Notes: a model not told the origin generated them from the sequence alone. 64,000 bases of DNA from Schistosoma mansoni (GCF_000237925.1 NC_031495.1:61114939-61178938), one strand, 5' to 3'; positions 12,101 through 23,419 are shown, counted from the first letter of the stretch. Program-made: numbers and translations.

Positions 12101-15100
12101 CTACGTAACAGTTCGTTCCGTCCTATTTTATGGCTGTGAAACATGGCCGGTAAGAGTAGGAGATATTCGTAGGCTACTAGTATTCGATCATGGGTGTCTT
12201 CGAAGCATTGCTCATATATAATAGAAATATCAGTAATAAACTAGCGAATAATTTTCATTTCGAAAAATGGAAATAATTAACCAATTATAAGAAAGAAAGC
12301 CTTTATTGTATCGACAATAGATTCTTATATAAGAGCACTTAATTTCACAGGTTTCATTTTTACGAATTGTGTAGTAGTTGTCAACATCATCATCATCATT
12401 ATTATTCTTTGTCAATGTTATTTACTCTTTAATGGAAACCGAAACACTTCACTTATCATCTTTGAATGAACATAATCTACCATTAATTATGAAAATTCAT
12501 ATCGATGATAAATATACTGCAACATTGAAAAAGTATTTACAGAATAAAACTGAAAATTATAAGTATGTTTCATCAATTGCATATGATAAGTCGATCAGAT
12601 TTCCATTATGTGTAACACCATCATCCTCATCTTCATTCATAGAATCAATGTTCTCATCTGACTATATTACATCTAGTATGGATAGATTATTCTTCTTAAA
12701 TAAAAACAATAATGATAATGATAGCCATGATTCATTATGTTTAATAGAAAGTGTTATACAACCTTGTAATGTTTATATGACATTAATGGAGGAGTCATGT
12801 TATAAATTTAGTATGAATGGATTGTTGAATAGTTTTGAACGTAGTAAACTGTTTGCATATGATGAATGTATTAAGATTCATGATACAAGTTACGAAGATA
12901 ATGGTTATTTCCACCCTGGTAATATGAGTTTGGAAGTAAGTTTTGTTTTTGTTTACTGATAAAGAAAATACGTCTTGAATTATGGATGTTTATGATGAGA
13001 AGAGGTATAATTTATAATAAATAAATAATACTATGGTATCTTGAGTTTCCCTTTGTATAATATTTATCTATCAAATGTTGGTATAATTATCTGAGGTTCA
13101 AGACCAGTATACACTGATTCATACTCCAGGAGGTCATCAAATAGGCTACGTAATATGCTTCTTAGATTTCCCCAGTTATTTACTTTGAGTCATAATCATC
13201 TTATAACTTGGTACAAATGTACCATGTTATTGAATTTTGATTGGTGAATAAGTTGTGAGATATACCACTTGAACGTAATTGTAATGTTGATAAGGATTCT
13301 TTTTAATTGATGCTTTTTTAATTTGATGTAACTAATTTATCAAATATTTCTTCTTCATGTGTGGATGGTGGTAGTCGATGTTTAGTAATGCTACTTAGCT
13401 GTCAAAATCGAAGTACAAGGGGAGAAAGGATTTCTAACTTCCAACACAATCACTGAGATTTGAATGATTTGGTCAATGATCTTCATCAGAATACCAGGTT
13501 ATTGCATTGATTCATCTCCTTTTTACTTAATTATGACTAATGAATGACTAGAATATAATAATTATGGCATAGACAGATTCAATTTTGTAGTAAACAGTGT
13601 TTGATTTCGAGAAACCTTCAGAGTACTAAATTTTATTTCAATAATAAAAGCACTGGAAGTCAGAGAGTATGATGTATTATGTAATGTGTAGTCTTACGAA
13701 GTAGACACTGGTTATAGGATAACACTATATTGCACCAAATTCAGTTTTCTCCTATTTATTAGTGTCTTTCTAATTTTTATCGGTGTTTTTTCAATTGGTT
13801 TTCTCCAAACTGTTACATAATGCAGATTATGTCAATATGAGCCACATATGTACTACCAAATTGTTGTGTCCCGATAACAATGGTGAATGGTAACTTTGGG
13901 ATCCATTTATAGACCAATATTATGCATATATTTTTTATCGTATAATTGCTAAATAAGTAAACTGTTTGTATTCATGTTCCCCTTATCATCAGTCTTATTA
14001 TACGATTTACCACTCTTGAGTTATCCCTAGTTTATTGATTACTGCCTCCCACATTCACAGCCACAGTTGTCTAAATCTTGTACAAATGTTATTTTCTATT
14101 TTATTGGCGCGATGTGGTCAGTCTGTTTGGTATATAAACTCAGTATGTTTGAAATACAATGATTCATACCGCAGAGGCTTTTATTAGTGTTCTGGACTTA
14201 ACTGGCTGGGCTAGGCAGAAAGCAGGATCGGTAAGCACTCTAGACTGTTCGTACAGTTTTCGTGTGTCACTGTTCCAATCGATAATTCTCTGCTCTCTGA
14301 TTGGCGGTCTTATCACCTCACACATTAACTGGGCATCCACTCGGCCACAAGTTATAACACAATTAGGGCTGCTGCAGTTCCCAGACTCTCTTTATTTAAT
14401 TCGTTCCAGGTGGCCTTGACTCAAGCAGTATAGATCAATGTGGAATGTATACATTCGTATTTGGTAAATTGTTTGGCACAAACCTTTGTATTCTTTGCTA
14501 TACTATCTTTACTAAGTATTAGAAAGAAACTTTTTAATCAGTGACTTTATATATTTTTTTCTTAGAATAAAACATCTTATAATCTACCATCAATATGTCA
14601 ATCAACATTTGAATCAAACAAATCGTTTCCAATTAAAATTCACATTAAAGATACGTATGTTCAATGTGATATTTTAAAAAACTCTTCAACTAATGATTCA
14701 CAAATTCAAACAAATCAAAGTGTTTTGAATGCTTCATTTAATTGTTTAAAATCAATCAATTTGTTCAATGAGTAAGTTTTTGTTTTGCCTTTATCAATAT
14801 ATCTCATTACTTTACAATATAAATAATTTAGCTTAAAGTTGTCTAAGAATAATTTACATTCTAAGAATTATCGGTACCAAGTAAAGTTTCGTTCACTTTG
14901 TATATCTCGTATTTATTTATTTAAACACGTAAATATTTGTACAAGAAAGCACCAGATACATATGCGCCACACAAATCTCATTTGATTTGTGTGAGGTCTA
15001 TGATACTCCCCAGGTGCTCAAACCGAAGCAGGTGGTTTTCTTCGGGGGCCACACCCCGAGCCTTTGACCTAAAGGTCTTATCCACAAAGCAGTGAAGCAT

Positions 15101-18100
15101 CGTAAGGAGATGCAGTTCCATGGTAGCCGGTGACCAGCGATTGATTCATACGTCATTTGTTCCATCAGGATACTGGAGTCCATGTGCACTATTGGTTTGG
15201 AATCAGGGTTTTCCAACTTCTTTAGGTGCACTTTCCGTGTCCACCAGCCGGACATTCGCCTTTCGTCCTCTCAATTTCGTAAACAACACCCCCGTCACAA
15301 GAAGGCAGTGAGTAGGACTTCCCTGTCAGAGGCTATATACGCGTGGCCATGTGAGAGAATTTGGAGAGGAAGAGCGGACTCTCCCCACTCTCGGCCGTAC
15401 CAGTGCATTTGGGGGCATATCTCATATACAACAGCTAATTCAACTTCACTCTGAATTCGACTAGTTCCTAACTGTATAGCTTCGTTGATCTACTGTTTGA
15501 TATTGAAATATCTAGCATTAAATACTTGATCATCTATGGTAGTGAAGCTGAAGCATTGGTGTGATCAGATGGTAAATTTATTAAAAATGTTAAACTAGCT
15601 TTAATCTGTTGTCTTCATTCGTCTGATTCATTCTGTCTATGCTCATATTCATGGAGGTCGAAGCTAGTAGCTATAATATGTATTATATATTTATGTTTAT
15701 TCTAGAGATGATTTTAACTTAAACTTTGATCATCCAAATAACATTAGAAAATGAATGTTATATTAATTTGAGCCTATTCTTGTTGTGTAGATCTATGTCT
15801 CATCTCGAACTAGGATCGATTAATTGAGATTTCGTGCCTCTAATGACTCTTCATGTATCAATATTTTATCCACTTACGTTATCGGTGTTAATTCCTAGAT
15901 CTCAGAACTTATTATCGACCATCGTATTACACAATTGTATCACTTAGTGACGGTAGTGATAAGAATAAACACACACTATGTATTAGTTGAACGTGCTGTT
16001 TGTTTGCATTTTCCCAACGTATGTTGGTTAGTCCATCATTTTCAGAATTCAACACTGACTGCAGAAGTATATGAAAGATGCTTCATTTTTTCAAACAAGC
16101 AATACTAAATGAATTTAAACTTCACCCCATCGCACAAGCAAGTGGATATCAGGACTCAGTGGCCGAGTGGATAACGCCATGGCGTTTGAAGCGAGGGTAC
16201 TGGGTTCGAGTCCCAGAGTGAACATCAACTCTGAGATGCAGGTACATCCGGCTGACTAGTCCCAAATAGGACGAAATGCGCGTCCTGAATTCCACTGCTA
16301 GCCACTATCCATCTCTGCTTACCATGCTTGTGAATCAAGGCTATATCGAGGCAATACGCACAGTATGCACATATGCCAATAAGAGACTGACCAGTTGCAG
16401 TCCTAACACATCGATGGGTAGATTCAAACAAGCAATACTAAATGTATTTGATTCTTCATTTTGTTTCCAGAATCCTCTACAGCGAATACCTCGCTAGCTG
16501 ATATCAAACTGTAAACTTTAGGTCTTCTGGTAACCATACTGCTGTGAAGCGATTGTCATATTACGGTGATTTTCATTCCGAACTTAAGTTATCTGCGATC
16601 GCAACTTATTTGTTCATTGCACCACTACAACTATAACTACTCATAAGTATTATTCCTTTTATTTCTCCATGGTTAATAATACTCGTTTTAATTATTATTA
16701 AAGATCGAATATACGTGATGTTGGGACAACAACAGATGGAATTATTTCTAAAACAGGTTTGGAAGCAAAACACAAATCTATTCGTGTTATGGTTCGACCA
16801 CAATCAAGAAATGTTAAACTACAAACACCATTGAATATGATACCATCCAATATAACAAATGGTTCAAATAATGTGAGTGATATCAAGAGTGTTCAACACT
16901 GATCATAAAATTAATTTAGTTAGTTTCAAATTCTTAGTTTAACAATTCGGTGAATTTATTTAAATCTGTTTAGACTCCCTCAAAGTTCTTAAATACGTTT
17001 TTAATATTAAACTGTTTAAACAATCAGTGAGTAGGTCAAAGTTTAAAATTACTACTCATTTACAATATGTGGAATGTGGTTAGCAATGGAATTACGGACG
17101 TGCGTTGCCCATATGACAACTGAGACTGGCCGAATTTCAGTCTAAAATATCAACAACAGGATAATGCAAACCATTTCAAATTGAATTACTATTCATTAAC
17201 CACACTGAAACGGTTTTTACCTTCCGTTTACTCTAAAAATCATCTAACCAGGAAGTATGAAATAATTTTGTTTTGTGAATAGATGGGTTTTATACATATA
17301 GTTCCTTTTATCATTGTGAAAAGAGCAAGAACAAAGATTCTAGCACAATAGCGTGGATTCATTTTATTTCGTTGGTCCTCATCAGCTGCTTACAACTTAT
17401 GATATCTAAAAATCATAATTACAAAAAGGGTTTAAATTACTTACATGAAAGAGGTTAGTTGGAAGTTATGTTGAAGACACATTAGTATAAAATGGCAAGG
17501 GTGTAAATAAGTTTAATATACTGAATATTATAAATATATACCTTATGTAAAAGAAAACTCCACACCATTGATTGTGGCAACAGTTCAAACGGCCAGTAAC
17601 AAGTGATTACGTAATGAGTTAACTCTTTCTTGCATTTATTACAATATTGAGTTTTTATTTCAATTGTCTTCCAGATTAGTAACCTTATTAACTGAGTTTT
17701 ACTCATTTTATTCTTATCAGCGTTTACTCTTCATGTCACCACTTGTTTCTGGCCCATTGAACTCTTGTCACAATCAATGTTGTAGACTTTTTTTTTACAT
17801 AAGGTATATATTCAGTCTATTAAATTTACTTACATCCTTCCTATACTATACTGATGTGTCTTCAACATAACTTCCAACTAACCCCTTTCATGTAAGTAAT
17901 TTAAACCACTTTTCTAATTATGATTTTAAATATCACAGGTTGTAAGCAGCTAGCAAGAAACCAAACGAAATAAAATGAATTCATGCTATTCTGCTAGAAT
18001 CTTTATTTATGATCCTTTCAAAATGGGTTTTAACTATCTAATATATTATCGGTAAAGCCAACGTTCTGACATTTGAGATGTATTCTGTTGCCACCAGAAA

Positions 18101-21100
18101 GTTCGTTCCAGACAATGAATTATTAGTTCATCTACCGCAATATTTCCAGAGATTTAATAGTCCACTATTTTGTTACAAAAATAGACAAATTGATATTTGG
18201 TAAAACAAGCTTTTCCGAAATGTGTTTGGAACATTTAATTCGAAACGATTATTCCAATGATGAGGATAAAAAATGTGCTTCGGTTCAAACACATACTAAA
18301 CAAGAGTTAACCAAGTGTTTGTTGTACTTGTCTTCAGAATGATATGTTTTTCGGTAGCTGTATGTACTTGCACTCTACTGTCAATGTCCATACTGAGACT
18401 TGAACCAGTGCATTATCCAACTTGTTATCAGAAAGGGTTTTGTGGATATTATAGTAATTTTAATAGTTGAGATCATGAATCAATTGAAGCTAGACCACCA
18501 TGGAAAACCTGGAAGCACTGGATGGCCGTTTCGTCCCATTGCAGGACTCCTCAGCAGTGAGAATCCACGATCCCTCCTCGCGAGATTCGAACCCAGGACT
18601 TATCAGTTTCTCGCGCGAGCGCTTAACCTCTAGACCACTGAGCCGGTATCAAATGATGTTAATGTCTAAGTTCAACCGATCCACGAGATTGAGCGACACA
18701 TCCACCAACGTCTTCAGTGAGTTACTATCTCACAACAGACGTGGTTGGACTCCAATGGCCACTGCTTCTCATTAGAACTCCAGGACACACCTCCGCGCGC
18801 GTATCACTAGCGCCACAATAGGGCGAAACGGCCATCCAGTGCTTCCAGATTTTCCGTGTTGGTCTAGCTTCAATTGATTCATGATCTCAACTATTATTAT
18901 TTTTAAGAATTCGCTTTCCGTTGCTACCAGTTATTGGAGCGGTGTCTTAGTGATTAAGGTATTCGACTTTTAGCTGACCAGTCCCAGGTTGAAAAACTCC
19001 ACTCCATCTAATTCGGTTTGGGCAACCAGGTAGTATAATTGACCTTCACATTTAGAGTGTGACTTCTTTTACTATCCGGTATTTAGTCCCTATATTATCT
19101 TCACACCTCAATTTTCTTTGTTCGTCTCATCACTTTAAATGGAATTGTATTTCACTAATCTAAACTTTCCGATTATTATTCATTGAACCATAAGTCTAGT
19201 TCTATTTCACACATTTAGTTTGAAATGCGATAGTAATATTATCTGTACATTAATAGTGAGTTAGATCTTAATGCGCATAAATATACCATGATACGTATAT
19301 GTTCATCTACTTACAAGTGATTATTTGTTTAGAGGTTAAGCGTTCGTGGGCGAACCTAAAGTCCTGAGTTAAACTCCCAAAGGGCTCGTTCATGGGCGCT
19401 ATTGAGGATTCCAATGCTAATTATTTATTTATATTTATTTAATCACATATATATTGGTACAAAGGGCACCGGATACATATGCGCCACACAAAATAATGAG
19501 AATGGGAGAAGGAAGAAGATGCGTTATATATGAAAGAAGGAAAAAAAGAAAAGGAGAAGAGTAGTGATGGGGGGAACTGAATGTACAACCAGAAGAGCTC
19601 TCTCAGTTAGGATAGTTATAGCCACTCTTTATGAAGAAAGTAGAAGAAGGTTACAGCAGGACCGCCATTGGCTTCTATTCTGAGCCATATCCGATAACGT
19701 CTCTAGCCACTGTGTTGCACCATCTCTCGGACCCCAGCCAGGGAGTCGTGAAGGACCAACAGAAGCTAGCCCTTTGCAGCTCTCTTTCATGCCACGACAC
19801 CATGTCATACACTGACCTCCTCTCCGCTTTTTCCAACCAGTCCCAGAGTCGGCAAATAATTCACGGCGTGGAAGTCTCTGGGGCGACATTCATAAAACAT
19901 GTCCAAGCCACCGAAGTCGGTGTTTCAAGATGGTGACACCAATCGAATTATCGTCTCTGCGCCCGAACACACGATGCCGAACCTCTGCATTACTAACATG
20001 GTGTTGCCACTGAATGTCAGCAATCCTTCGGAGACAACGATGATCGAACACAGAGAGACGTCTAACATCCTCAACTCGGAGAGGCCAGGTTTCACAAGCA
20101 TAGAGCAAAACTGCTCTCACCGACGCGTTGTAGATCCGACCTTTTACAGCCAGACTAACATCACGAAGGCGCCAAAGATGGCCCAGATTGGTATAAGCCG
20201 CTCTGGCTTTCATTATACGTGCATCAATCTCATCACTCACGCCCCCACCAGCACTTATGTAGCTACCTAGATACACGAACTTCTCAACTACTTCAATCTG
20301 CTCACCATCCAATGCTAAACTAAAAAGGCTATTCAGCGCTTCATGATTTTCAATGTTTGCCTAAGTAAGATCAGTCTGCGGTATAAAAAGCGAAGATGGT
20401 GAATAATTCAATTATAAGCATTCAAATGATTAAAACTGTTATTCGTTAATTTATAGCGCCCCCTGAATAAAAACTTATGCATATCTGTGGATAAAACATC
20501 TTATCAACAGCACCAACAGACAACAACTATGACTATGACCAATGATACTACCATTGCTGATAACAATACACTAGTGGATTATGATCCTCGTATCCCTCGA
20601 TTTCTACCGGTTGATATCTCTGAAAGTGCTCAATCAATTGAATCTGACAGTTGGATATGGCCTGCAACTCCTCCGTCAATAAGAAATGATAAGAATTCAA
20701 ATCACTTAACAACTAGTACTTGCGATAGTTATATTGGACAAGAAATGGATTATCAACAACACCATCCATGTAAATTCCTCTCTTTTTGAAGTATTTCATG
20801 ATTTAAACGTTTTATATGGTCTCCTAGGATAATAAGTATTCTAAGTTATGGTATTTCAAGTTGCTATTATTTTGAAAGAATTTTCAATGTATACACTCTT
20901 ATACTAACTGAACACTAAGAAGTAACTAGTGACACATTTATTACTTAATACTGATCAAAATTTATCGATTAAGTTGGAATACAGACTAACTTAATAGTGC
21001 AGATTTTTTGGTGTTAAGTAACTGATAGTGATCGGAAAGCTCTGGATCTATGTTTTGTGCTGTCTGAGATTCAATGGCAAGGTGTGTCCGCATTCCTTAG

Positions 21101-23091
21101 AGAAACTAACATCAGATTCGGACCCAGGTGACTCAATATCAAGTAGATACAGAGCTTTGCGATGGTCACTTTTCACCACTTAAACTCTGTACCGCTGTTG
21201 TCGCGGAAGATCAGTTGTCAAGCAACTTTAATTCCAAATACCTTATTGCAGACTAGAATTCTCTCAATCCACTTTTGTTTAGGTAGCCTAATGCCGTTGC
21301 ACTAGTTTTCAAATAAAGGCTCAAAGCCTATTATTTCAGCTGGTGGTTGGTTATTGAGATGTATTAATCAATTGATACGATTAACGCCGTGACCTTTGTT
21401 TTTGAAACTTTTTTCTGTATTTTTATATGTTTACGTTTTTCTTAACCCAATGTTCACATAATTTTTTGTAATATAATAAGCCTACCCATCTGAAAAAATA
21501 TCAAATCAAACCTCTACTCACTTACCTGGTCCTACGTCTACTGAATTTACATCCAGTAAATCTACTTTCGATAAGGAGGTTCAAATAGGTTTAACAATTG
21601 CGCGTTATATGGAGGAAAATTTGAATAATGTGGAAGAACCTGATGAAAGATTCCCTGAGGATGAAATTTTGCACGATCTACGAAGACGTCGAACCAATTG
21701 TATTTTGAAAATGAGGTAGGTATCTTTCCGGTCCTGCCAAAGACACTGACACAATCAGGAGTCTTCTCAATAGCAAGAATAAAAACTTTTAGAAACTGTT
21801 GTCTAAAAATAAGGAGTGAAGTATGGACTTCCTAATGCAGGAGTTGTATCAATCCTTATGAATTAGTCAAAGACAATATCTAAGAAGAGGGTTAGAAGGC
21901 TCATATGGCATTTACAAACCTACATCACCTGTATTAGTGGTGAGATATGCAACTGCCTGCTAAATAAACAGTATAATGCGCAAAAGTGTGCTTCGTTGTG
22001 CAATACGGTTGGGAGATGTGGGAGTTATACGCAGACTAAATGTCTTCGAAGAATTGCTCTTGCTCTGCTATGGCACTAAATACCTGATGTTCATTAGTTT
22101 TTGTCCAGTTGTTCACAGTGAAAAATTGATCTTAGAATCATTTCGCACAGAAGGATACGTATTCGGTTTTTTTGAACTGAGGGACGTTGATAGACGTCCA
22201 ACTACTATCCACAAAACTTTATTGACAAACAGAGAAAAATTAAAAACATATCGAACGAAACTTTAACACAACTTTGCTCATCTCGAATTAGATGACAATG
22301 TCGTTTTGCTGCGCCGATATAGTGTAGGCAACTCCGGTCGATGCACATGTGTCACGTCCTATGTTACTCGTGACTGACTAACTGTCCCGGACTTTATTAA
22401 CCAAAAACGTATCCTGCAGCCAAACTGATAATTATATATAGAATGTCTTCGATATCGAATTTACAGTCTAATGTGGTTATTTCATGTAAAGATTAGTTAT
22501 GTGGATAGATTTATCTGTATCCCTCGGAGCAGTTACATTAGTTTAGTTAAAAGAAGGGTTTACCTTAGATTCCTAGATTGTTTCGAAAAATCTCCAGTCA
22601 CAAGAACTAACAATTTTCGGTAGTGCTGTTTCTAGAAATATCTTGGGCACAGTACGTTTGGTGAACACTATGAACTACTTTCAGATAATTAATGAAAAAC
22701 TAACCTGTGAGTTATCTAATTTGCTGAAGCTAGCAATCTGTTCAGTCTGCTTTACGTCCAAAAGAGACAGTTATCAATTTCTGGTAGCAAGACACTAATT
22801 CAATTACGCAATACGTTCCATCTCTTGATTACATCGTTGCATCGCTTCTTGACTTTCTTATAGTTCTTAACTTTATTATTATCTGAGCTTTATTCTTGGT
22901 CATCATTTACTTTCGTCCAATTACTACACAACATAACTTCCTAATCTTGATTATACGGTCCTCTGCTACCTTCCCTATCGGCATTACAGATATGAATATA
23001 TATGAAATATATTTGTGACCCTATATCTAATCTTTCTGATTTTAACTGAACTTTGACTACACTATGCTGATACGTATTGACAATAATTTCT

Positions 23092-23145
<54 letters not shown>

Positions 23146-23307
23146 AAAATCAAAGCAATTGCCTAGATTCCGTTTACCTTTTTTCTCTAGTTGATCTAAC
23201 ATAATGCGTAGAATGTTAGTCAAAATTTATTTATACTTTTACCATTATTATTTAGATTAGTTATGAAGCAAATTCATGAACGAGAAGCTCAACTGTTGAA
23301 CAATTGA
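3124..23307 (+). CDS. Unrecognised multi-exon gene, about 760 aa
   Basis: Ten exons join in phase: 3124-3318, 6201-6481, 10872-10963, 11020-11201, 12378-12935, 14566-14771, 16704-16872, 20457-20769, 21481-21715 and 23256-23307 (stop TGA). All ten introns or junctions use GT and AG. The product is hydrophilic and rich in Ser and Asn. It has an acidic run (DDNDDDNYD and EELEEEKDD) near residues 110-150, and a basic motif DDILAQWRLRRRMEQAR near residue 200. A second charged segment, EDEILHDLRRRR, lies near the C-terminus and is followed by a probable helix ending QIHEREAQLLNN. No signal peptide, membrane span or enzyme domain is visible. The QWRLRRRMEQAR type of motif reminds me of poorly characterised ciliary or proline/serine-rich proteins, but I would not assign it. 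Start at 3124 is tentative; an upstream exon is possible. Introns range from 56 bases (10964-11019) to 4.4 kb and hold SINEs and LINE scraps. Confidence 0.72.
3319..6200 (+). other. Intron 1 of the unrecognised + strand gene
   Basis: AT-rich intron of 2.9 kb. It contains one SINE with a hammerhead (4420-4530, minus). Nothing else is recognised; open frames at 3861-4130, 4620-4817 and 5710-5892 show no coding character. Confidence 0.55.
4420..4535 (-). mobile_element. Fragment of tRNA-derived SINE with hammerhead
   Basis: On the minus strand it carries the hammerhead and tail of the SINE also seen at 2.9 and 61.0 kb; the tRNA part is lost. The ribozyme keeps CTGAGGA, GTCC/GGAC, GAAA and a GTC cleavage site, with GCACTG/CAGTGC as stem I. 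Stem III reads ACAGCCGT, so one of its three pairs is a mismatch and activity is doubtful. Confidence 0.7.
7600..7800 (+). repeat. Hammerhead-bearing repeat, third sequence type
   Basis: Moderately GC-rich block in an AT-rich intron, distinct from both SINE types in the window. It centres on an excellent hammerhead (7705-7777). The sequence around it is of the kind I remember as common in schistosome DNA, but I cannot name the element. The ends are approximate. Confidence 0.6.
7705..7777 (+). ncRNA. Hammerhead ribozyme, complete core (type III repeat)
   Basis: CTGATGA lies at 7724-7730. Stem II is GTGC (7731-7734) with GCAC (7741-7744). GAAA lies at 7745-7748. Stem III is the ACCCGGGT mini-hairpin at 7748-7755. 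The predicted cleavage is after C7756. Stem I pairs GCGTG with CATG through 7720-7723/7757-7760, and further out GGTGG (7705-7709) can pair with CCACC (7773-7777). All invariant core bases are present. Confidence 0.8.
8765..8960 (+). repeat. Decayed tRNA-derived repeat
   Basis: An A-box-like stretch (AGCTTAGTGTTTAA, near 8772) and a B-box-like CGGGTTCGAACTC at 8813-8825 lie at roughly tRNA spacing, followed by CCCGGTAGTATCC. Similar, weaker layouts occur at 11605-11725 and 18925-19060, so this is probably a second old tRNA-derived SINE family without a hammerhead. Confidence 0.45.
9300..9625. mobile_element. Sm-alpha-type SINE with 5' inversion
   Basis: The left part (9303-9475) is on the minus strand and contains the tRNA-like region (CTGGGACTCGAACCCAG as B box) and the hammerhead. 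The right part (from about 9480) is on the plus strand and contains the 3' tail. The motif TATCCATCTTTGC is present in both parts, so the break lies at the end of the hammerhead arm. This matches the 5' inversion produced by twin priming in LINE-driven retroposition. Confidence 0.65.
9322..9385 (-). ncRNA. Hammerhead, degenerate (Sm-alpha type I)
   Basis: On the minus strand it keeps stem II (GTCC/GGAC), GAAA and a GTC cleavage site. The core box reads CTGACGT instead of CTGANGA, so an invariant A is lost and cleavage is unlikely. Confidence 0.65.
10205..10340 (+). repeat. Weak tRNA-like repeat
   Basis: A B-box-like GAGTTCGAATCTAC at about 10279 follows a loosely A-box-like stretch. Probably a decayed SINE; support is limited to these two boxes. 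Confidence 0.3.
11605..11725 (+). repeat. Weak tRNA-like repeat
   Basis: Resembles the decayed tRNA-derived blocks at 8765 and 18925 in layout, including a GACAGGTAGTGTACACC stretch matching the GGTAGTATAATT-like part of the others. The boxes are strongly eroded. Confidence 0.25.
12030..12225 (+). mobile_element. RTE-like LINE C-terminal fragment
   Basis: The plus strand encodes FYGCETWPVRVGDIRRL followed by VFDHGCLRSIAHI. This is the region after the reverse transcriptase domain also seen near 20.1 and 47.75 kb. The fragment ends just 150 bases before the exon at 12378. It is truncated at both ends. Confidence 0.7.
12936..14565 (+). other. Intron 5 of the unrecognised + strand gene
   Basis: 1.6-kb AT-rich intron. 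An open frame at 14159-14419 has no recognisable similarity. No repeat or RNA that I can support. Confidence 0.5.
14925..15455 (-). mobile_element. Mini-LINE: LINE 5' region fused to LINE 3' tail
   Basis: Read on the minus strand it starts near CCCCAAATGCACTGG and matches 30924-31430 over its length. About the first 400 bases match the sequence upstream of the family A LINE open frames (44630-45010). The last 55 or so match the tail of the family A LINE near 19425-19490 (GTGGCGCATATGTATC ... TAAATAAATA). No coding region lies between. It looks like a non-autonomous internally deleted LINE mobilised in trans. Confidence 0.7.
16098..16445 (+). mobile_element. Sm-alpha-type SINE, near full length
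   Basis: Contains A box GTGGCCGAGTGGATAACG at about 16160, B box GGGTTCGAGTCCCA at 16202, a hammerhead at 16235-16300 and a tail ending CAAACAAGCAATACTAAATG near 16442. The same tail end also occurs upstream at 16098-16117, so the locus is either a partial tandem dimer or the tail marks the end of an earlier unit. Confidence 0.75.
16235..16300 (+). ncRNA. Hammerhead, degenerate (Sm-alpha type I)
   Basis: The core box at 16252-16258 is CTGACTA where CTGANGA is needed, so the invariant G is lost. Stem II (GTCC/GGAC) and GAAA are kept, and the cleavage triplet is GTC at 16282-16284. Probably inactive. Confidence 0.7.
17080..17165 (+). repeat. Decayed Sm-alpha fragment
   Basis: Short stretches (GTGGTTAGCAATGGAATT, GGACGTGCGTT, ACTGGCCGAATTTCAGTCT) correspond to eroded parts of the SINE at 16.1-16.4 kb. 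Confidence 0.4.
17325..18015. repeat. Foldback repeat with 280-bp inverted arms
   Basis: The left arm (about 17325-17605) is the inverted complement of the right arm (about 17732-18010), roughly 85% alike by eye, with about 125 bases between them. Outer ends read CAAGAACAAAGATTCTAGC and its complement. A single-arm copy with the same centre lies at 56870-57290. There is no coding capacity. It could be a foldback transposon or an inverted pair of one repeat. Confidence 0.6.
18400..18775 (-). mobile_element. tRNA-derived SINE with hammerhead, near full length
   Basis: Minus-strand copy with the 5' extension, A box (GTGGTCTAGAGGTTAAGCG), B box (GGGTTCGAATCTCG), hammerhead and tail. The hammerhead keeps CTGAGGA, stem II and GAAA; its stem III and cleavage triplet (ATC) are altered. 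A second partial copy in the opposite orientation follows directly. Confidence 0.75.
18780..18895 (+). mobile_element. Partial SINE copy, inverted relative to neighbour
   Basis: Plus-strand hammerhead remnant (CACAATAGGGCGAAACGG) and tail, starting where the minus-strand copy ends, so the two copies are head to head. The core box before stem II is lost. Confidence 0.65.
18925..19060 (+). repeat. Decayed tRNA-derived repeat
   Basis: A-box-like GCGGTGTCTTAGTGATTAAGG near 18938 and a B-box-like CCCAGGTTGAAAAACTCC near 18988, then GGCAACCAGGTAGTATAATT. Same layout as the block at 8765. Confidence 0.42.
19320..19415 (+). repeat. SINE fragment
   Basis: AGAGGTTAAGCGTTCG and GAGTTAAACTCCC correspond to eroded A and B boxes of the hammerhead SINE, and GCTATTGAGGATTCC to the start of its ribozyme. 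A LINE tail begins immediately after it. Confidence 0.45.
19420..20330 (-). mobile_element. LINE family A, 3' end
   Basis: Minus-strand open frame 20312-19890 encodes the end of an RTE-like protein: KFVYLGSYISAGGG, then YACETWPLRVEDVRRLSVF, and RLRWLGHVL. A second segment continues to about 19640 in another frame. An untranslated tail ends in A/T-rich repeats near 19425. The element is strongly 5'-truncated, starting after the reverse transcriptase core. It shares its 3' region with the + strand copy at 45-48.8 kb. It lies in intron 7 of the + strand gene. Confidence 0.78.
21960..22100 (+). mobile_element. Possible LINE C-terminal remnant
   Basis: A frame reading RLGDVGVIRRLNVFEELL loosely matches the RVEDVRRLSVFDHRCLR block of the LINE copies. 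Weak evidence; located in the last intron of the + strand gene. Confidence 0.3.
23094..23141. repeat. (TA)n microsatellite
   Basis: About 24 uninterrupted TA units inside the last intron of the + strand gene, 115 bases before the final exon. Confidence 0.95.
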
Positions 23308-23321
23308 AACAAATTATATTG

Positions 23322-23327
23322 AATAAA
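23322..23327 (+). terminator. Polyadenylation signal AATAAA
   Basis: AATAAA lies 15 bases after the TGA stop of the + strand gene, which supports the final exon. A (TA)n tract begins about 45 bases further on. Confidence 0.6.
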
Positions 23328-23366
23328 TCCTTTCTGGACTATACAACTAAATTCTGTACTCATTTT

Positions 23367-23369
<3 letters not shown>

Positions 23370-23419
<50 letters not shown>
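23370..23419. repeat. (TA)n microsatellite
   Basis: About 25 uninterrupted AT units just downstream of the + strand gene. Confidence 0.95.

Larger units (their letters stand above)
11202..12377 (+). other. Intron 4 of the unrecognised + strand gene
   Basis: 1.2-kb intron with a weak tRNA-like repeat (11605-11725) and a LINE C-terminal fragment (12030-12225) close to the acceptor of the next exon. Confidence 0.5.
21716..23255 (+). other. Intron 9 of the unrecognised + strand gene
   Basis: 1.5-kb intron. Apart from the possible LINE remnant near 22.0 kb and a (TA)n tract close to the acceptor, nothing is recognised. Confidence 0.5.

Noticed and set aside
17390-17420. A CTGATGAGGACC...GAAATAAAATG stretch on the minus strand looked like a hammerhead core.
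   Set aside because: Stem II would have a single base pair and the sequence after the possible cleavage site cannot form stem I; related copies do not keep the core.
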